From Actinomycetota bacterium (GTDB lineage: Bacteria; Actinomycetota; Actinomycetes; Actinomycetales; Microbacteriaceae): a stretch of 5,696 nt of DNA. Below, piece after piece: positions 1 to 5,696 of the stretch. The stretch is from the NCBI GenBank assembly GCA_018895315.1, contig JAHIOK010000379.1:1-5696 (forward strand), read 5' to 3'. Position 1 is the stretch's first letter. Every line of letters begins with the position of its first letter. The notes under the pieces are model-generated. The model made no database searches and was not told the DNA's origin. It saw only the letters and a program-made list of their open reading frames with translations. A program made the position numbers and the translations under genes.

Positions 1-236
1 CGCACGATGTCGTGCACTGGTCGGGCCCGCGTTCACTGCCGCTGTGGCTGCCCAGAGAGATGACGGGGTTCGCCGCGCGGTCGAACGCGGTCTACGTGCG
101 TGTGGGTGGGCGGCTCGCCCCCCTGACAGAGACACTTGCCCGGGTGCTCGCCGACGAGCGGAGGAGGGGACTCGCTCGGGTCAGGCGCTCCGGTCTCACC
201 GGCGCCGCAGAGCTCGAGATTCTCGCGCACATCTGA
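1..236 (+). CDS. C-terminal end of a probable NAD-dependent epimerase/dehydratase family protein (5' partial)
   Basis: The reading frame is open from base 3 to a TGA at 234-236, giving 77 visible residues with strong G/C preference at third codon positions. The visible part begins HDVVHWSGPRSLPLWLP and ends RRSGLTGAAELEIL. A SGPxSLPLWLP block, a GF-ARS segment, a PL-ETL-VLADER helix and a final arginine-rich RRxGLTxxxE tail resemble the C-terminus of actinobacterial SDR-type NAD-dependent epimerase/dehydratase proteins. In that family this region forms the substrate-side end; the Rossmann NAD-binding part would lie upstream and is not visible. The substrate cannot be deduced. The gene stops 249 bases before argC and a small hairpin follows the stop, so it is probably a separate transcription unit. 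Coding status is fairly sure; the family is recognised from the tail only. Confidence 0.6.
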   Translation, partial: HDVVHWSGPRSLPLWLPREMTGFAARSNAVYVRVGGRLAPLTETLARVLADERRRGLARVRRSGLTGAAELEILAHI

Positions 237-248
237 TTCGATTTGCGG

Positions 249-356
249 ATGCTGCTCCTCGGCCGATATCGTCGGCCCATGCTCTGCGCCCTCACGGTCA
301 TGCCCCTTCAGGGCTTCCCGCGCGCGCGCCGACGTCTGGACGGACGCCGACTGTAG
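249..356 (+). other. candidate arginine-rich leader peptide ORF upstream of argC
   Basis: An ATG at 249 opens a 35-codon frame ending in TAG at 354-356; in-frame ATGs at 279 and 300 would give 25- or 18-residue versions. Nine of 35 residues are arginine, with a cluster PRARRRLDGRRL at the C-terminal end. An Arg-rich short frame followed by alternative stems ahead of an arginine operon is the layout expected of ribosome-mediated attenuation. Against it, none of the three ATGs has a recognisable Shine-Dalgarno, and arginine codons are common by chance in non-coding GC-rich DNA. The frame is the direct continuation of the upstream gene's frame past its stop. I treat it as a hypothesis. Confidence 0.2.
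261..277 (+). terminator. short perfect hairpin after the upstream gene (possible terminator)
   Basis: GGCCGA (261-266) and TCGGCC (272-277) form a perfect 6-bp stem with the 5-base loop TATCG, 24 bases after the stop of the upstream gene. No T-tract follows, so it is not a canonical intrinsic terminator. Actinobacterial terminators often lack a U-run, so a terminator role is possible but unproven. Confidence 0.3.
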
Positions 357-358
357 GC

Positions 359-389
359 GACCCCGCGAGTTCCCCGCCGATAGCGGGTC
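359..389 (+). promoter_or_regulatory. two mutually exclusive short stems in the argC leader
   Basis: GCGGG at 383-387 can pair with CCCGC at 373-377 (5 bp, loop CGATA). Alternatively GCGGGTC at 383-389 can pair with 359-366 (7 bp with C364 bulged). Both use the same 3' arm, so only one can form at a time. The upstream arm begins three bases after the stop of the small Arg-rich frame, so a ribosome halted there would cover it. The stems are short and their function is inferred only from geometry. Confidence 0.22.
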
Positions 390-425
390 GAGCCGGTGGT
401 GTCGCCGTGGCAGGTCTCTGCTCAT

Positions 426-460
426 GCCGCGTGCCGCGGCTCCCCCCTGAGCTTCGGCAC
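426..460 (+). promoter_or_regulatory. leader hairpin just upstream of the argC ribosome binding site
   Basis: GTGCCG (431-436) pairs with CGGCAC (455-460). After one C/T mismatch the stem continues with a G438-T453 wobble and GCTC (439-442) with GAGC (449-452), closing on a six-base loop CCCCCT. This makes 11 pairs in 30 bases and ends 14 bases before the argC ribosome binding site. A competing perfect stem, GCCGCG (426-431) with CGCGGC (435-440) and loop TGC, shares bases with it, so the two exclude each other. There is no T-tract after the structure. It could be a control hairpin for argC or a chance product of GC-rich DNA. Confidence 0.35.
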
Positions 461-474
461 AGGGCCCAGACTCT

Positions 475-481
475 AAGGTGG
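475..481 (+). promoter_or_regulatory. argC ribosome binding site (AAGGTGG), overlapping a -10-like TAAGGT
   Basis: AAGGTGG ends four bases before the ATG at 486 and supports that start. The hexamer TAAGGT at 474-479 also fits the actinobacterial -10 pattern TANNNT and lies at the distance expected if transcription began at the A of the ATG (leaderless). No good -35 hexamer is seen about 17 bases upstream. The Shine-Dalgarno reading is preferred. Confidence 0.6.
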
Positions 482-485
482 AATC

Positions 486-1628
486 ATGACCTATTCGGTC
501 GCCGTCTCCGGCGCCTCCGGCTACGCCGGCGGTGAGATCTTGCGAATTCTCGCGGCTCACCCCGACGTCGAGGTGCGCACGGTCACTGCGCACTCCAATG
601 CCGGGCAGCCGCTCGTGCAGCACCAGCCGCACCTACGCTCGCTTGCCCACTTGACGTTGCAGGAGACGACCCCCGAGGTGCTCGCCGGCCACGACATCGT
701 GTTCCTCGCGCTCCCGCACGGGCAGTCTGGGCGGTTCACCGAGGCGCTCGCCGACACTCCGCTCGTCATCGACGCCGGTGCCGACCACCGGCTCGAGTCG
801 ATCGCCGACTGGGACCGCTTCTACGGCGGCGACTTCCACGACCCCTGGACGTATGGGGTGCCGGAGCTGCTGGTCGGCGGCAGGAAGCAGCGGGAACGGC
901 TGGTCGGGGCATCCCGGATCGCCGCTCCCGGCTGCAACGCGTCGACCGTGAGCCTCAGCCTCGCGCCGGGCGTCGCCGCCGGGGTCATCGACCCGTCCGA
1001 CATCGTCAGCGTCCTCGCCGTCGGGCCATCGGGTGCGGGCAAGAGTCTCAAGACCAACCTCCTCGCGAGTGAGATACTCGGCTCCGCGAATCCCTATGCC
1101 GTCGGCGGCACTCACCGTCACATCCCCGAGATCCGTCAGGCGCTTGCCGCGGCCCGTGGCTCGGCCTCCCTCAATTCGGAGGATCACGCCGAATTCGGAG
1201 CATCCGGTCGTCATCGTCCGAGTTCGGGCGGATTCTCCGAAAACGCGACGGCCGCCGACGAAGGCATCCGAATCTCGTTCACCCCTGTCATCGTGCCGAT
1301 GGCCCGAGGCATTCTCGCTACGTCCACCGCGCCGATAGCGCCGGGCGCGACCGATGCGCAGATCCGGGATGCTTGGGAGTCGGTGTACGCCGATGAGGCC
1401 TTCGTGCATCTGCTTCCTGCCGGTGACTTTCCTCGGACTGCCGACGTGATCGGCGCGAATACCGCGCTGATCGGGCTCGCGATCGACCGCGCGGCGAACC
1501 GCGTCGTCGCGGTGGCCGCCGTCGACAACCTCGTCAAAGGCACCGCCGGAGCTGCCGTCCAATCCATGAACATCGCGCTGGGCCTCCCCGAAGGCACAGC
1601 CCTTTCCGTGAACGGAGTCGCACCGTGA
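486..1628 (+). CDS. argC: N-acetyl-gamma-glutamyl-phosphate reductase, with an in-frame insertion
   Basis: This cytoplasmic enzyme reduces N-acetylglutamyl 5-phosphate to N-acetylglutamate 5-semialdehyde with NADPH, the third step of arginine synthesis. The N-terminal Rossmann domain starts with the nucleotide-binding GASGYAG (residues 9-15). The catalytic cysteine is Cys150 in the APGCNAS motif, and the catalytic histidine lies in HRHIPE (210-215). [12 protein letters not shown] (265-276) and the C-terminal [14 protein letters not shown] block are as in the family. The protein is 380 residues, about 35 longer than the usual 340-350. The excess falls at about residues 224-260, between the HRHIPE helix and the FTP strand, and coincides with a DNA palindrome described separately. 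The reading frame stays open and every catalytic motif is present, so the enzyme is probably functional. The ATG at 486 follows a good ribosome binding site. It is the first gene of the cluster, and its stop overlaps the argJ start by 4 bases. Confidence 0.97.
   Translation: MTYSVAVSGASGYAGGEILRILAAHPDVEVRTVTAHSNAGQPLVQHQPHLRSLAHLTLQETTPEVLAGHDIVFLALPHGQSGRFTEALADTPLVIDAGADHRLESIADWDRFYGGDFHDPWTYGVPELLVGGRKQRERLVGASRIAAPGCNASTVSLSLAPGVAAGVIDPSDIVSVLAVGPSGAGKSLKTNLLASEILGSANPYAVGGTHRHIPEIRQALAAARGSASLNSEDHAEFGASGRHRPSSGGFSENATAADEGIRISFTPVIVPMARGILATSTAPIAPGATDAQIRDAWESVYADEAFVHLLPAGDFPRTADVIGANTALIGLAIDRAANRVVAVAAVDNLVKGTAGAAVQSMNIALGLPEGTALSVNGVAP
1175..1241 (+). repeat. imperfect palindromic element inside argC
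   Basis: The outer arms TTCGGAGGATC (1175-1185) and GATTCTCCGAA (1231-1241) pair over 11 positions with one G-T wobble. After a bulged A1186, bases 1187-1199 pair with 1217-1230 over 13 positions with a bulged G1226 and one further wobble. A 17-base loop (1200-1216) closes the structure, giving 24 pairs in total. The 5' arm itself contains a perfect 10-base palindrome, CCGAATTCGG (1189-1198). The word AATTCGGAGNATC occurs twice directly (1173-1185 and 1192-1204), and once more inverted in shortened form in the 3' arm. The surrounding 75 bases (1171-1245) are about 57% GC by my count, lower than the flanking coding DNA. The element lies exactly where ArgC is longer than its family. It resembles REP/MITE-type small palindromic repeats, but no second copy is seen in this window and no target-site duplication is clear. 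Confidence 0.7.
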
Positions 1629-2782
1629 GCGTCACTGCAGCCGCAGGATTCGAAGCCGCCGGTGTCGCGGTCGGACTGAAGTCCACCGGAAACCTCGATG
1701 TCGCCGTGGTCGTCAATCGTGGGCCGCTCCGCGTCGGTGCCGCCGTGTTCACGAGCAACCGCGCCAAGGCCAACCCCATCATCTGGTCGCAGCAGGTCAT
1801 CCAGGACGGCATCGTCGAGGCGATCGTCCTCAACTCCGGGGGAGCGAACTGCTTCACCGGATCGTTCGGTTTCCAGACGACGCACCAGACGGCCGAGAAG
1901 GCCGCTGCGCTGCTGGGCGTCAGCGCCGGCGACATCCTGGTCTGCTCGACCGGACTCATCGGCACGGGCGACGAGGTGTTCCGCACCAAGGTGCTCGCCG
2001 GCGTGGACCGGGGCATCGCCGAGCTTTCCGCCGACGGCGGTGAAGCAGCATCGCTTGCGATCATGACCACCGACTCGAAGCCGAAGCGCGCTGTCTTCTC
2101 CGGCAACGGCTGGACGATCGGCGGGATGGCGAAGGGCGCCGGGATGCTGGCGCCAGGCCTGGCCACGATGCTTGTGGTGATCACGACCGATGCCGTGCTC
2201 GATGCATCCGACGCCGAGGCTACGCTGCGCCGCGCAACCGGGGTGACCTTCGATCGGCTGGATTCCGACGGCTGCATGTCGACGAACGATCAGGTCACTC
2301 TCATGGTCTCGGGGGCGAGCGGCGTCCGACCCGACCTCGACGAGTTCGCGCGCGCGCTCACCGAGGTCTCGCAGAGCCTCGCGCAGCAGCTCCAGGGAGA
2401 TGCTGAGGGCGCGAGCCACGACATCACGATCGACGTCGTGCGCGCAGCATCCGAACAGGACGCTGTCGAAGTAGGGCGCTCGGTCGCGCGCAACAACCTC
2501 TTCAAAGCCGCGATCTTCGGCAACGACCCCAACTGGGGACGGGTGCTTGCGGCTATCGGTACGACGGACGCCGAGTTCGACCCCTACGACGTCGACGTGT
2601 CGATGAACGGCGTGCGCGTCTGCAGCCAAGGCGGGCCTGACCGTCCGAGGGAAGAGGTCGACCTCACGCCCCGCGCGACGCACCTGCTCATCGATCTCAA
2701 AGTCGGCGAGGCCGCCGCGACGATCCTCACCAACGACCTCACCCACGATTACGTCCACGAGAACAGCGCGTACGCCTCATGA
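1625..2782 (+). CDS. argJ: bifunctional-type glutamate N-acetyltransferase / ornithine acetyltransferase
   Basis: ArgJ transfers the acetyl group from N-acetylornithine to glutamate, releasing ornithine and recycling N-acetylglutamate. Some members also make N-acetylglutamate from acetyl-CoA; the sequence alone does not show whether this one does. The precursor cleaves itself between Ala180 and Thr181 in the segment [14 protein letters not shown] (170-183). Thr181 becomes the N-terminal nucleophile of the beta chain, and Thr109-Gly110 in STGLIG match the oxyanion-hole pair. LNSGGAN in the N-terminal third and GNDPNWGR (299-306) in the beta chain are family signatures. Length (385 residues) is normal. 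The GTG start at 1625 overlaps the argC stop (GTGA) and has GGAG at 1614-1617, seven bases upstream, inside the end of argC. Presence of argJ points to the cyclic, acetyl-recycling version of the pathway. Its TGA overlaps the argB ATG. Confidence 0.97.
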   Translation: MSVTAAAGFEAAGVAVGLKSTGNLDVAVVVNRGPLRVGAAVFTSNRAKANPIIWSQQVIQDGIVEAIVLNSGGANCFTGSFGFQTTHQTAEKAAALLGVSAGDILVCSTGLIGTGDEVFRTKVLAGVDRGIAELSADGGEAASLAIMTTDSKPKRAVFSGNGWTIGGMAKGAGMLAPGLATMLVVITTDAVLDASDAEATLRRATGVTFDRLDSDGCMSTNDQVTLMVSGASGVRPDLDEFARALTEVSQSLAQQLQGDAEGASHDITIDVVRAASEQDAVEVGRSVARNNLFKAAIFGNDPNWGRVLAAIGTTDAEFDPYDVDVSMNGVRVCSQGGPDRPREEVDLTPRATHLLIDLKVGEAAATILTNDLTHDYVHENSAYAS

Positions 2783-3684
2783 CCGACACCCGGCTGCAAG
2801 ACACCAACCCCGCCGAGGCCAGCGAGAAGGCGATCACGCTGATCGAGTCGCTGCCGTGGTTGCGGCGCTTTCGCGATCAGGTCATCGTCATCAAGTACGG
2901 CGGCAATGCCATGGTCAGCGATGAGCTGCAGGATGCCTTCGCCGCCGACATCGCCTACCTCCGCTACGTCGGTGTCAAGCCGGTCGTCGTGCACGGCGGC
3001 GGGCCGCAGATCTCCGACATGCTCGATCGCCTCGCGATCCCGAGCGAATTCAAGGGTGGGTACCGCGTGACCAGCACCGAGGCGATCTCGGTCGTGCGGA
3101 TGGTGCTGACCGGTCAGATCAATCCCCAGCTGGTCGCCAAGATCAACGCGCACGGACCTTTGGCGACGGGGCTCTCCGGCGAGGACGCAGGCATGTTCAC
3201 GGGGCGCCGGCGCGGCGTCATGGTCGACGGCATCGAGCACGACCTGGGCCGAGTCGGCGACGTCGTCGCGGTCGATCCGCAGACGGTGCTCGATCACCTC
3301 GCCGCCGGCCGCATCCCGGTCGTGTCCAGCATCGCTCCCGATCTTGATCACCCCGGGCATTCCCTGAACGTCAACGCGGATGCCGCGGCCGCAGCTCTCG
3401 CGGTGGCGCTCAAGGCGACGAAGCTCGTCGTGCTCACCGACGTCCCGGGGCTCTATGCCGACTGGCCGAACCGTGACTCGCTGGTCTCGCACCTGACCGC
3501 CACCGAACTTCGCGCGATGCTGCCGCACCTGGAATCGGGGATGATTCCGAAGATGCAGGCATGTCTCGACGCCGTCGAGGGCGGCGTGGAGACTGCCGCG
3601 ATCATCGACGGTCGGGTGCCGCATTCGGTGCTCGTCGAGATCTTCACACAGAACGGGATTGGAACCGAGGTGGTGGCTCAGTGA
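2779..3684 (+). CDS. argB: acetylglutamate kinase
   Basis: ArgB phosphorylates N-acetyl-L-glutamate with ATP and is normally the arginine-controlled step in organisms with ArgJ. Amino acid kinase fold motifs are present: Lys39 in KYGGNAM (39-45), the glycine-rich HGGGP (72-76), [12 protein letters not shown] from residue 197, and [12 protein letters not shown]. The segment ESGMIPKM (252-259) belongs to the C-terminal region that binds arginine in feedback-inhibited members. About 34 residues precede the first strand (VIVIKYGG). They include a helix-like stretch ([18 protein letters not shown]) that matches the N-terminal helix used for hexamer formation in arginine-sensitive kinases. Feedback inhibition by arginine is therefore likely, as an inference from family knowledge. 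Length (301 residues) is typical. The ATG overlaps the argJ stop (ATGA), and no clear Shine-Dalgarno precedes it, which suggests start by translational coupling with argJ. Confidence 0.98.
   Translation: MTDTRLQDTNPAEASEKAITLIESLPWLRRFRDQVIVIKYGGNAMVSDELQDAFAADIAYLRYVGVKPVVVHGGGPQISDMLDRLAIPSEFKGGYRVTSTEAISVVRMVLTGQINPQLVAKINAHGPLATGLSGEDAGMFTGRRRGVMVDGIEHDLGRVGDVVAVDPQTVLDHLAAGRIPVVSSIAPDLDHPGHSLNVNADAAAAALAVALKATKLVVLTDVPGLYADWPNRDSLVSHLTATELRAMLPHLESGMIPKMQACLDAVEGGVETAAIIDGRVPHSVLVEIFTQNGIGTEVVAQ
3667..3673 (+). promoter_or_regulatory. ribosome binding site deciding the argD start
   Basis: GAGGTGG lies seven bases before the GTG at 3681, inside the last codons of argB. The argD frame is open further upstream, to an ATG at 3561, but that start would overlap argB by 124 bases and add 40 residues with no family counterpart. 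The Shine-Dalgarno and the 4-base overlap both favour 3681. Confidence 0.75.
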
Positions 3685-4946
3685 ACGACGCAGCAGTGCA
3701 GGACGCGGGAACGATCTGGCAGGACGAGGCGGGGCGCGATCTCGTTCGCAGCTTCGGCGACCGGCTCGCCCTCTTCACCCACGGTGAAGGTGCCTACCTC
3801 TGGGACGATTCCGGTCGTCGGTACCTGGATTTCCTCGCGGGCATCGCGGTCAACTCGCTCGGTCATGCGCATCCGGTCTTCGTTGAAGCGATCGCCGCTC
3901 AAGCGGCCACCCTCGCGCACGTCTCGAACTACTTCGCGACGCTGCCGCAGCTGGAGCTGGCCGCACGGCTGAAGCGGCTCGTCGGCACGGGGGAGTCGGG
4001 CCGGGTCTACTTCGGCAACTCCGGCGCTGAGGCGAATGAGGCGGCGTTCAAGCTCGCTCGCCTGCACGGGGTGGCCAAGGATGGCGGCGCAGGGCGTCCT
4101 CGCATCCTCGCCCTCACCGACGCGTTCCACGGTCGCACGATGGGCACGCTCGCATTGACCGGGAAGCCCAAGATGCAGGAGCCCTTCCTGCCGATGGTTC
4201 CCGGGGTCGAGTTCATCGACACGACGATCGAGGCGCTCGAAGCCGCCATCGACGACCGGGTCGCCGCACTGTTTCTCGAGCCGATCAAGGGTGAGGCAGG
4301 GGTCTTGGAGCTGCCGGAAGGCTTCCTCGTCGCCGCGCGCGAACTGACGCAGAAGCACGGCGCGCTGCTGATTATCGATGAGATCCAGACCGGCGCCGGG
4401 CGTACCGGTGCGTGGTTCGGGTTCCAGCACGCAGGCATCACCCCCGACGCCATCACCGTAGCGAAGGGCATCGGCGGGGGCTTCCCCATCGGAGCGCTGG
4501 TGACCTTCGGGGCGGCGAGCGACCTCTTCTACCCCGGAACGCACGGGTCCACGTTCGGCGGCAATGCGCTCGGCACGGCGGTGGCGAACGCCGTTCTCGG
4601 CGAGATCGAGCGTGCCGACCTCGTCGCGAATGCTCGTGTCCGCGGCGAGCAGCTGCGCGCCGCGATCGCCGGTATCGGCTCCCCTCTGGTGGCGGGATGC
4701 CGCGGAGCGGGGCTCCTCATCGGCGTGGCTCTCACCCAGCCTATGGCGAAAGAGGTGACGGCTGCGGCTCAGCGGCACGGCCTCATCATCAACGCAGCCA
4801 ACGACGAGACGATCCGGCTCGCGCCGGCCCTCGTCATCGGCGACGTCGAGATCGACGAGTTCGTCGCCCTTTTCACCGCCGCCCTTTCTGACGTCGAAGC
4901 CACTCTGGGCTTGGACGCACCCGCTCTCTCGGAGGTATCGAAGTGA
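3681..4946 (+). CDS. argD: acetylornithine aminotransferase
   Basis: This PLP-dependent class III aminotransferase converts N-acetylglutamate 5-semialdehyde plus glutamate to N-acetylornithine plus 2-oxoglutarate. Visible landmarks are [16 protein letters not shown] near the N-terminus, [13 protein letters not shown] with Gly112-Glu120, and [15 protein letters not shown]. The PLP aspartate region [13 protein letters not shown] has Asp233. Lys262 in [13 protein letters not shown] is the Schiff-base lysine. STFGGNAL (Thr291) supplies the phosphate contact from the partner subunit. From the GTG at 3681 the protein is 421 residues, close to the family's usual 390-420. The start overlaps the argB TGA (GTGA). 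In many bacteria ArgD also serves as succinyldiaminopimelate aminotransferase in lysine synthesis; this cannot be judged here, and placement between argB and argF supports the arginine role. The stop overlaps the argF start by 4 bases. Confidence 0.97.
   Translation: MNDAAVQDAGTIWQDEAGRDLVRSFGDRLALFTHGEGAYLWDDSGRRYLDFLAGIAVNSLGHAHPVFVEAIAAQAATLAHVSNYFATLPQLELAARLKRLVGTGESGRVYFGNSGAEANEAAFKLARLHGVAKDGGAGRPRILALTDAFHGRTMGTLALTGKPKMQEPFLPMVPGVEFIDTTIEALEAAIDDRVAALFLEPIKGEAGVLELPEGFLVAARELTQKHGALLIIDEIQTGAGRTGAWFGFQHAGITPDAITVAKGIGGGFPIGALVTFGAASDLFYPGTHGSTFGGNALGTAVANAVLGEIERADLVANARVRGEQLRAAIAGIGSPLVAGCRGAGLLIGVALTQPMAKEVTAAAQRHGLIINAANDETIRLAPALVIGDVEIDEFVALFTAALSDVEATLGLDAPALSEVSK
4931..4935 (+). 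promoter_or_regulatory. ribosome binding site of argF
   Basis: GGAGG sits within the last argD codons, seven bases upstream of the GTG at 4943. It fixes the argF start at the GTG that overlaps the argD stop. Confidence 0.75.
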
Positions 4947-5696
4947 CCCGCCATCTGCTGCGCGATGACGATCTGACACCCGATGAGCAGGCGACGATCC
5001 TCGACCTGGCGATCGAGCTCAAGAAGGATCGCTGGGCCAACAAGGCGCTGGCCGGTCCCCAGACCGTCGCCGTGATCTTCGACAAGTCATCGACACGCAC
5101 GCGCGTGTCCTTCGCCGTCGGCATCGCCGACCTCGGTGGGTCGCCACTGATCATCTCCACGGCGAACAGCCAGCTCGGGGGCAAGGAGACCCCGGCCGAC
5201 ACCGCCCGCGTACTGGAGCGTCAGGTCGCGGCCATCGTGTGGCGCACCTACGCGCAGTCAGGCCTCGAACAGATGGCGGCGGGAACCCGCGTGCCCGTGG
5301 TCAATGCGCTCAGCGACGACTTCCACCCCTGCCAGTTGCTCGCCGACCTCCTGACGATTCGCGAGCACAAGGGCGAGCTCCGCGGCCTCACTCTCGCCTT
5401 CTTCGGCGATGGGCGCAGCAACATGGCGCACTCCTACGTACTGGCGGGAGTCACGGCGGGCATGCACGTGCGTGTCGCCTCGCCCGAGGACTACGCGCCC
5501 CGCGATGACGTGATCGCCGCCGCCGACCGCCGTGCCGCAGAGACCGGGGGGTCGGTCACACTGCTCACCGACGCCAACGAAGCCGCGGCCGGTGCCGATG
5601 TCATCGTGACCGACACCTGGGTGTCGATGGGGAAGGAGGAAGAGAAGCTGGCACGGCTTCGCGATCTCGGCGATTACAAGGTGACGCGCGACCTCA
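4943..5696 (+). CDS. argF: ornithine carbamoyltransferase (3' end beyond window)
   Basis: This enzyme condenses ornithine with carbamoyl phosphate to give citrulline. The first 251 codons are visible, of about 310 expected. The carbamoyl-phosphate loop SSTRTR is at residues 49-54, preceded by VAVIFDK. QLGGKET follows, then the HPCQ motif at 128-131 within DDFHPCQLLADLLTI. The second-domain start LAFFGDGRSNMAHSY and the ornithine-loop segment DTWVSMG (224-230) are both in place. The HCLP motif with the catalytic cysteine would lie past the window end. VSMG and HPCQ identify it as ornithine rather than aspartate carbamoyltransferase. The GTG start overlaps the argD stop (GTGA) and has a strong GGAGG. 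Position after argD supports the anabolic argF role rather than a catabolic arcB. Confidence 0.97.
   Translation, partial: MTRHLLRDDDLTPDEQATILDLAIELKKDRWANKALAGPQTVAVIFDKSSTRTRVSFAVGIADLGGSPLIISTANSQLGGKETPADTARVLERQVAAIVWRTYAQSGLEQMAAGTRVPVVNALSDDFHPCQLLADLLTIREHKGELRGLTLAFFGDGRSNMAHSYVLAGVTAGMHVRVASPEDYAPRDDVIAAADRRAAETGGSVTLLTDANEAAAGADVIVTDTWVSMGKEEEKLARLRDLGDYKVTRDL

Noticed and set aside
359..460. Intrinsic terminator in the argC leader.
   Set aside because: The stems here are not followed by a T-run, so they are reported only as possible regulatory structures.
237..485. ArgR operator (ARG box) upstream of argC.
   Set aside because: I looked for paired TGCAT/ATGCA-like or AT-rich palindromic half-sites. 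Only isolated words such as CATGC (278-282, 299-303, 423-427) were found, without symmetric partners, so no site is called.
44..535. Open + strand frame spanning the upstream gene end, the leader and the start of argC.
   Set aside because: It is out of frame with both flanking genes. Its translation is Arg/Ala/Pro-rich filler typical of non-coding frames in GC-rich DNA.
1211..2758. Long open frame of 515 codons on the minus strand across argC and argJ.
   Set aside because: It is the mirror of GC-rich codon bias in argJ and the end of argC. The translation is low-complexity, rich in Asp, Arg, Gly and Val, with no recognisable domain, and argJ on the + strand is unmistakable.
3561..3680. In-frame upstream extension of argD to an ATG at 3561.
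   Set aside because: It would overlap argB by 124 bases and add 40 arginine-rich residues unlike any ArgD N-terminus. GTG 3681 has a ribosome site and the operon's standard 4-base overlap.
3678..4979. Open frame of 433 codons on the minus strand opposite argD.
   Set aside because: It is an antisense shadow of argD with no recognisable motif or ribosome binding site context.

Overview
The window is a high-GC, actinobacterial-type stretch holding most of an arginine biosynthesis operon in the order argC-argJ-argB-argD-argF, all on the + strand. Protein style, strong G/C preference at third codon positions, frequent GTG starts and the many GGATGC/GCATCC words suggest Microbacteriaceae, perhaps Microbacterium. 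The genus is an inference; no rRNA or other marker is present.

Layout: bases 1-236 hold the 3' end of an upstream gene, probably an NAD-dependent epimerase/dehydratase family protein. Bases 237-485 are a 249-base leader with no conventional gene. It contains a 6-bp hairpin just after the upstream stop, an arginine-rich small open frame, a pair of competing short stems, and a longer imperfect hairpin ending 14 bases before the argC ribosome binding site. I found no convincing ArgR operator and no sigma70-type -35/-10 pair. Bases 486-5696 are packed coding sequence. argC, argJ, argB, argD and argF each overlap the next gene by exactly 4 bases (GTGA, ATGA, GTGA, GTGA). argF is cut by the window end after 251 codons.

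Pathway: ArgB phosphorylates N-acetylglutamate, ArgC reduces the phosphate to the semialdehyde, ArgD transaminates it to N-acetylornithine, ArgJ moves the acetyl group back to glutamate and releases ornithine, and ArgF carbamoylates ornithine to citrulline. The genes argR, argG and argH would be expected downstream but lie outside the window.

The most unusual element is inside argC. A 67-base imperfect palindrome (1175-1241; 24 base pairs, two single-base bulges) sits in frame and accounts for most of an extra segment of about 35 residues between the HRHIPE motif and the FTP-PMARG strand. It looks like a small palindromic repeat that inserted into a surface loop of an essential-pathway enzyme and is translated through.
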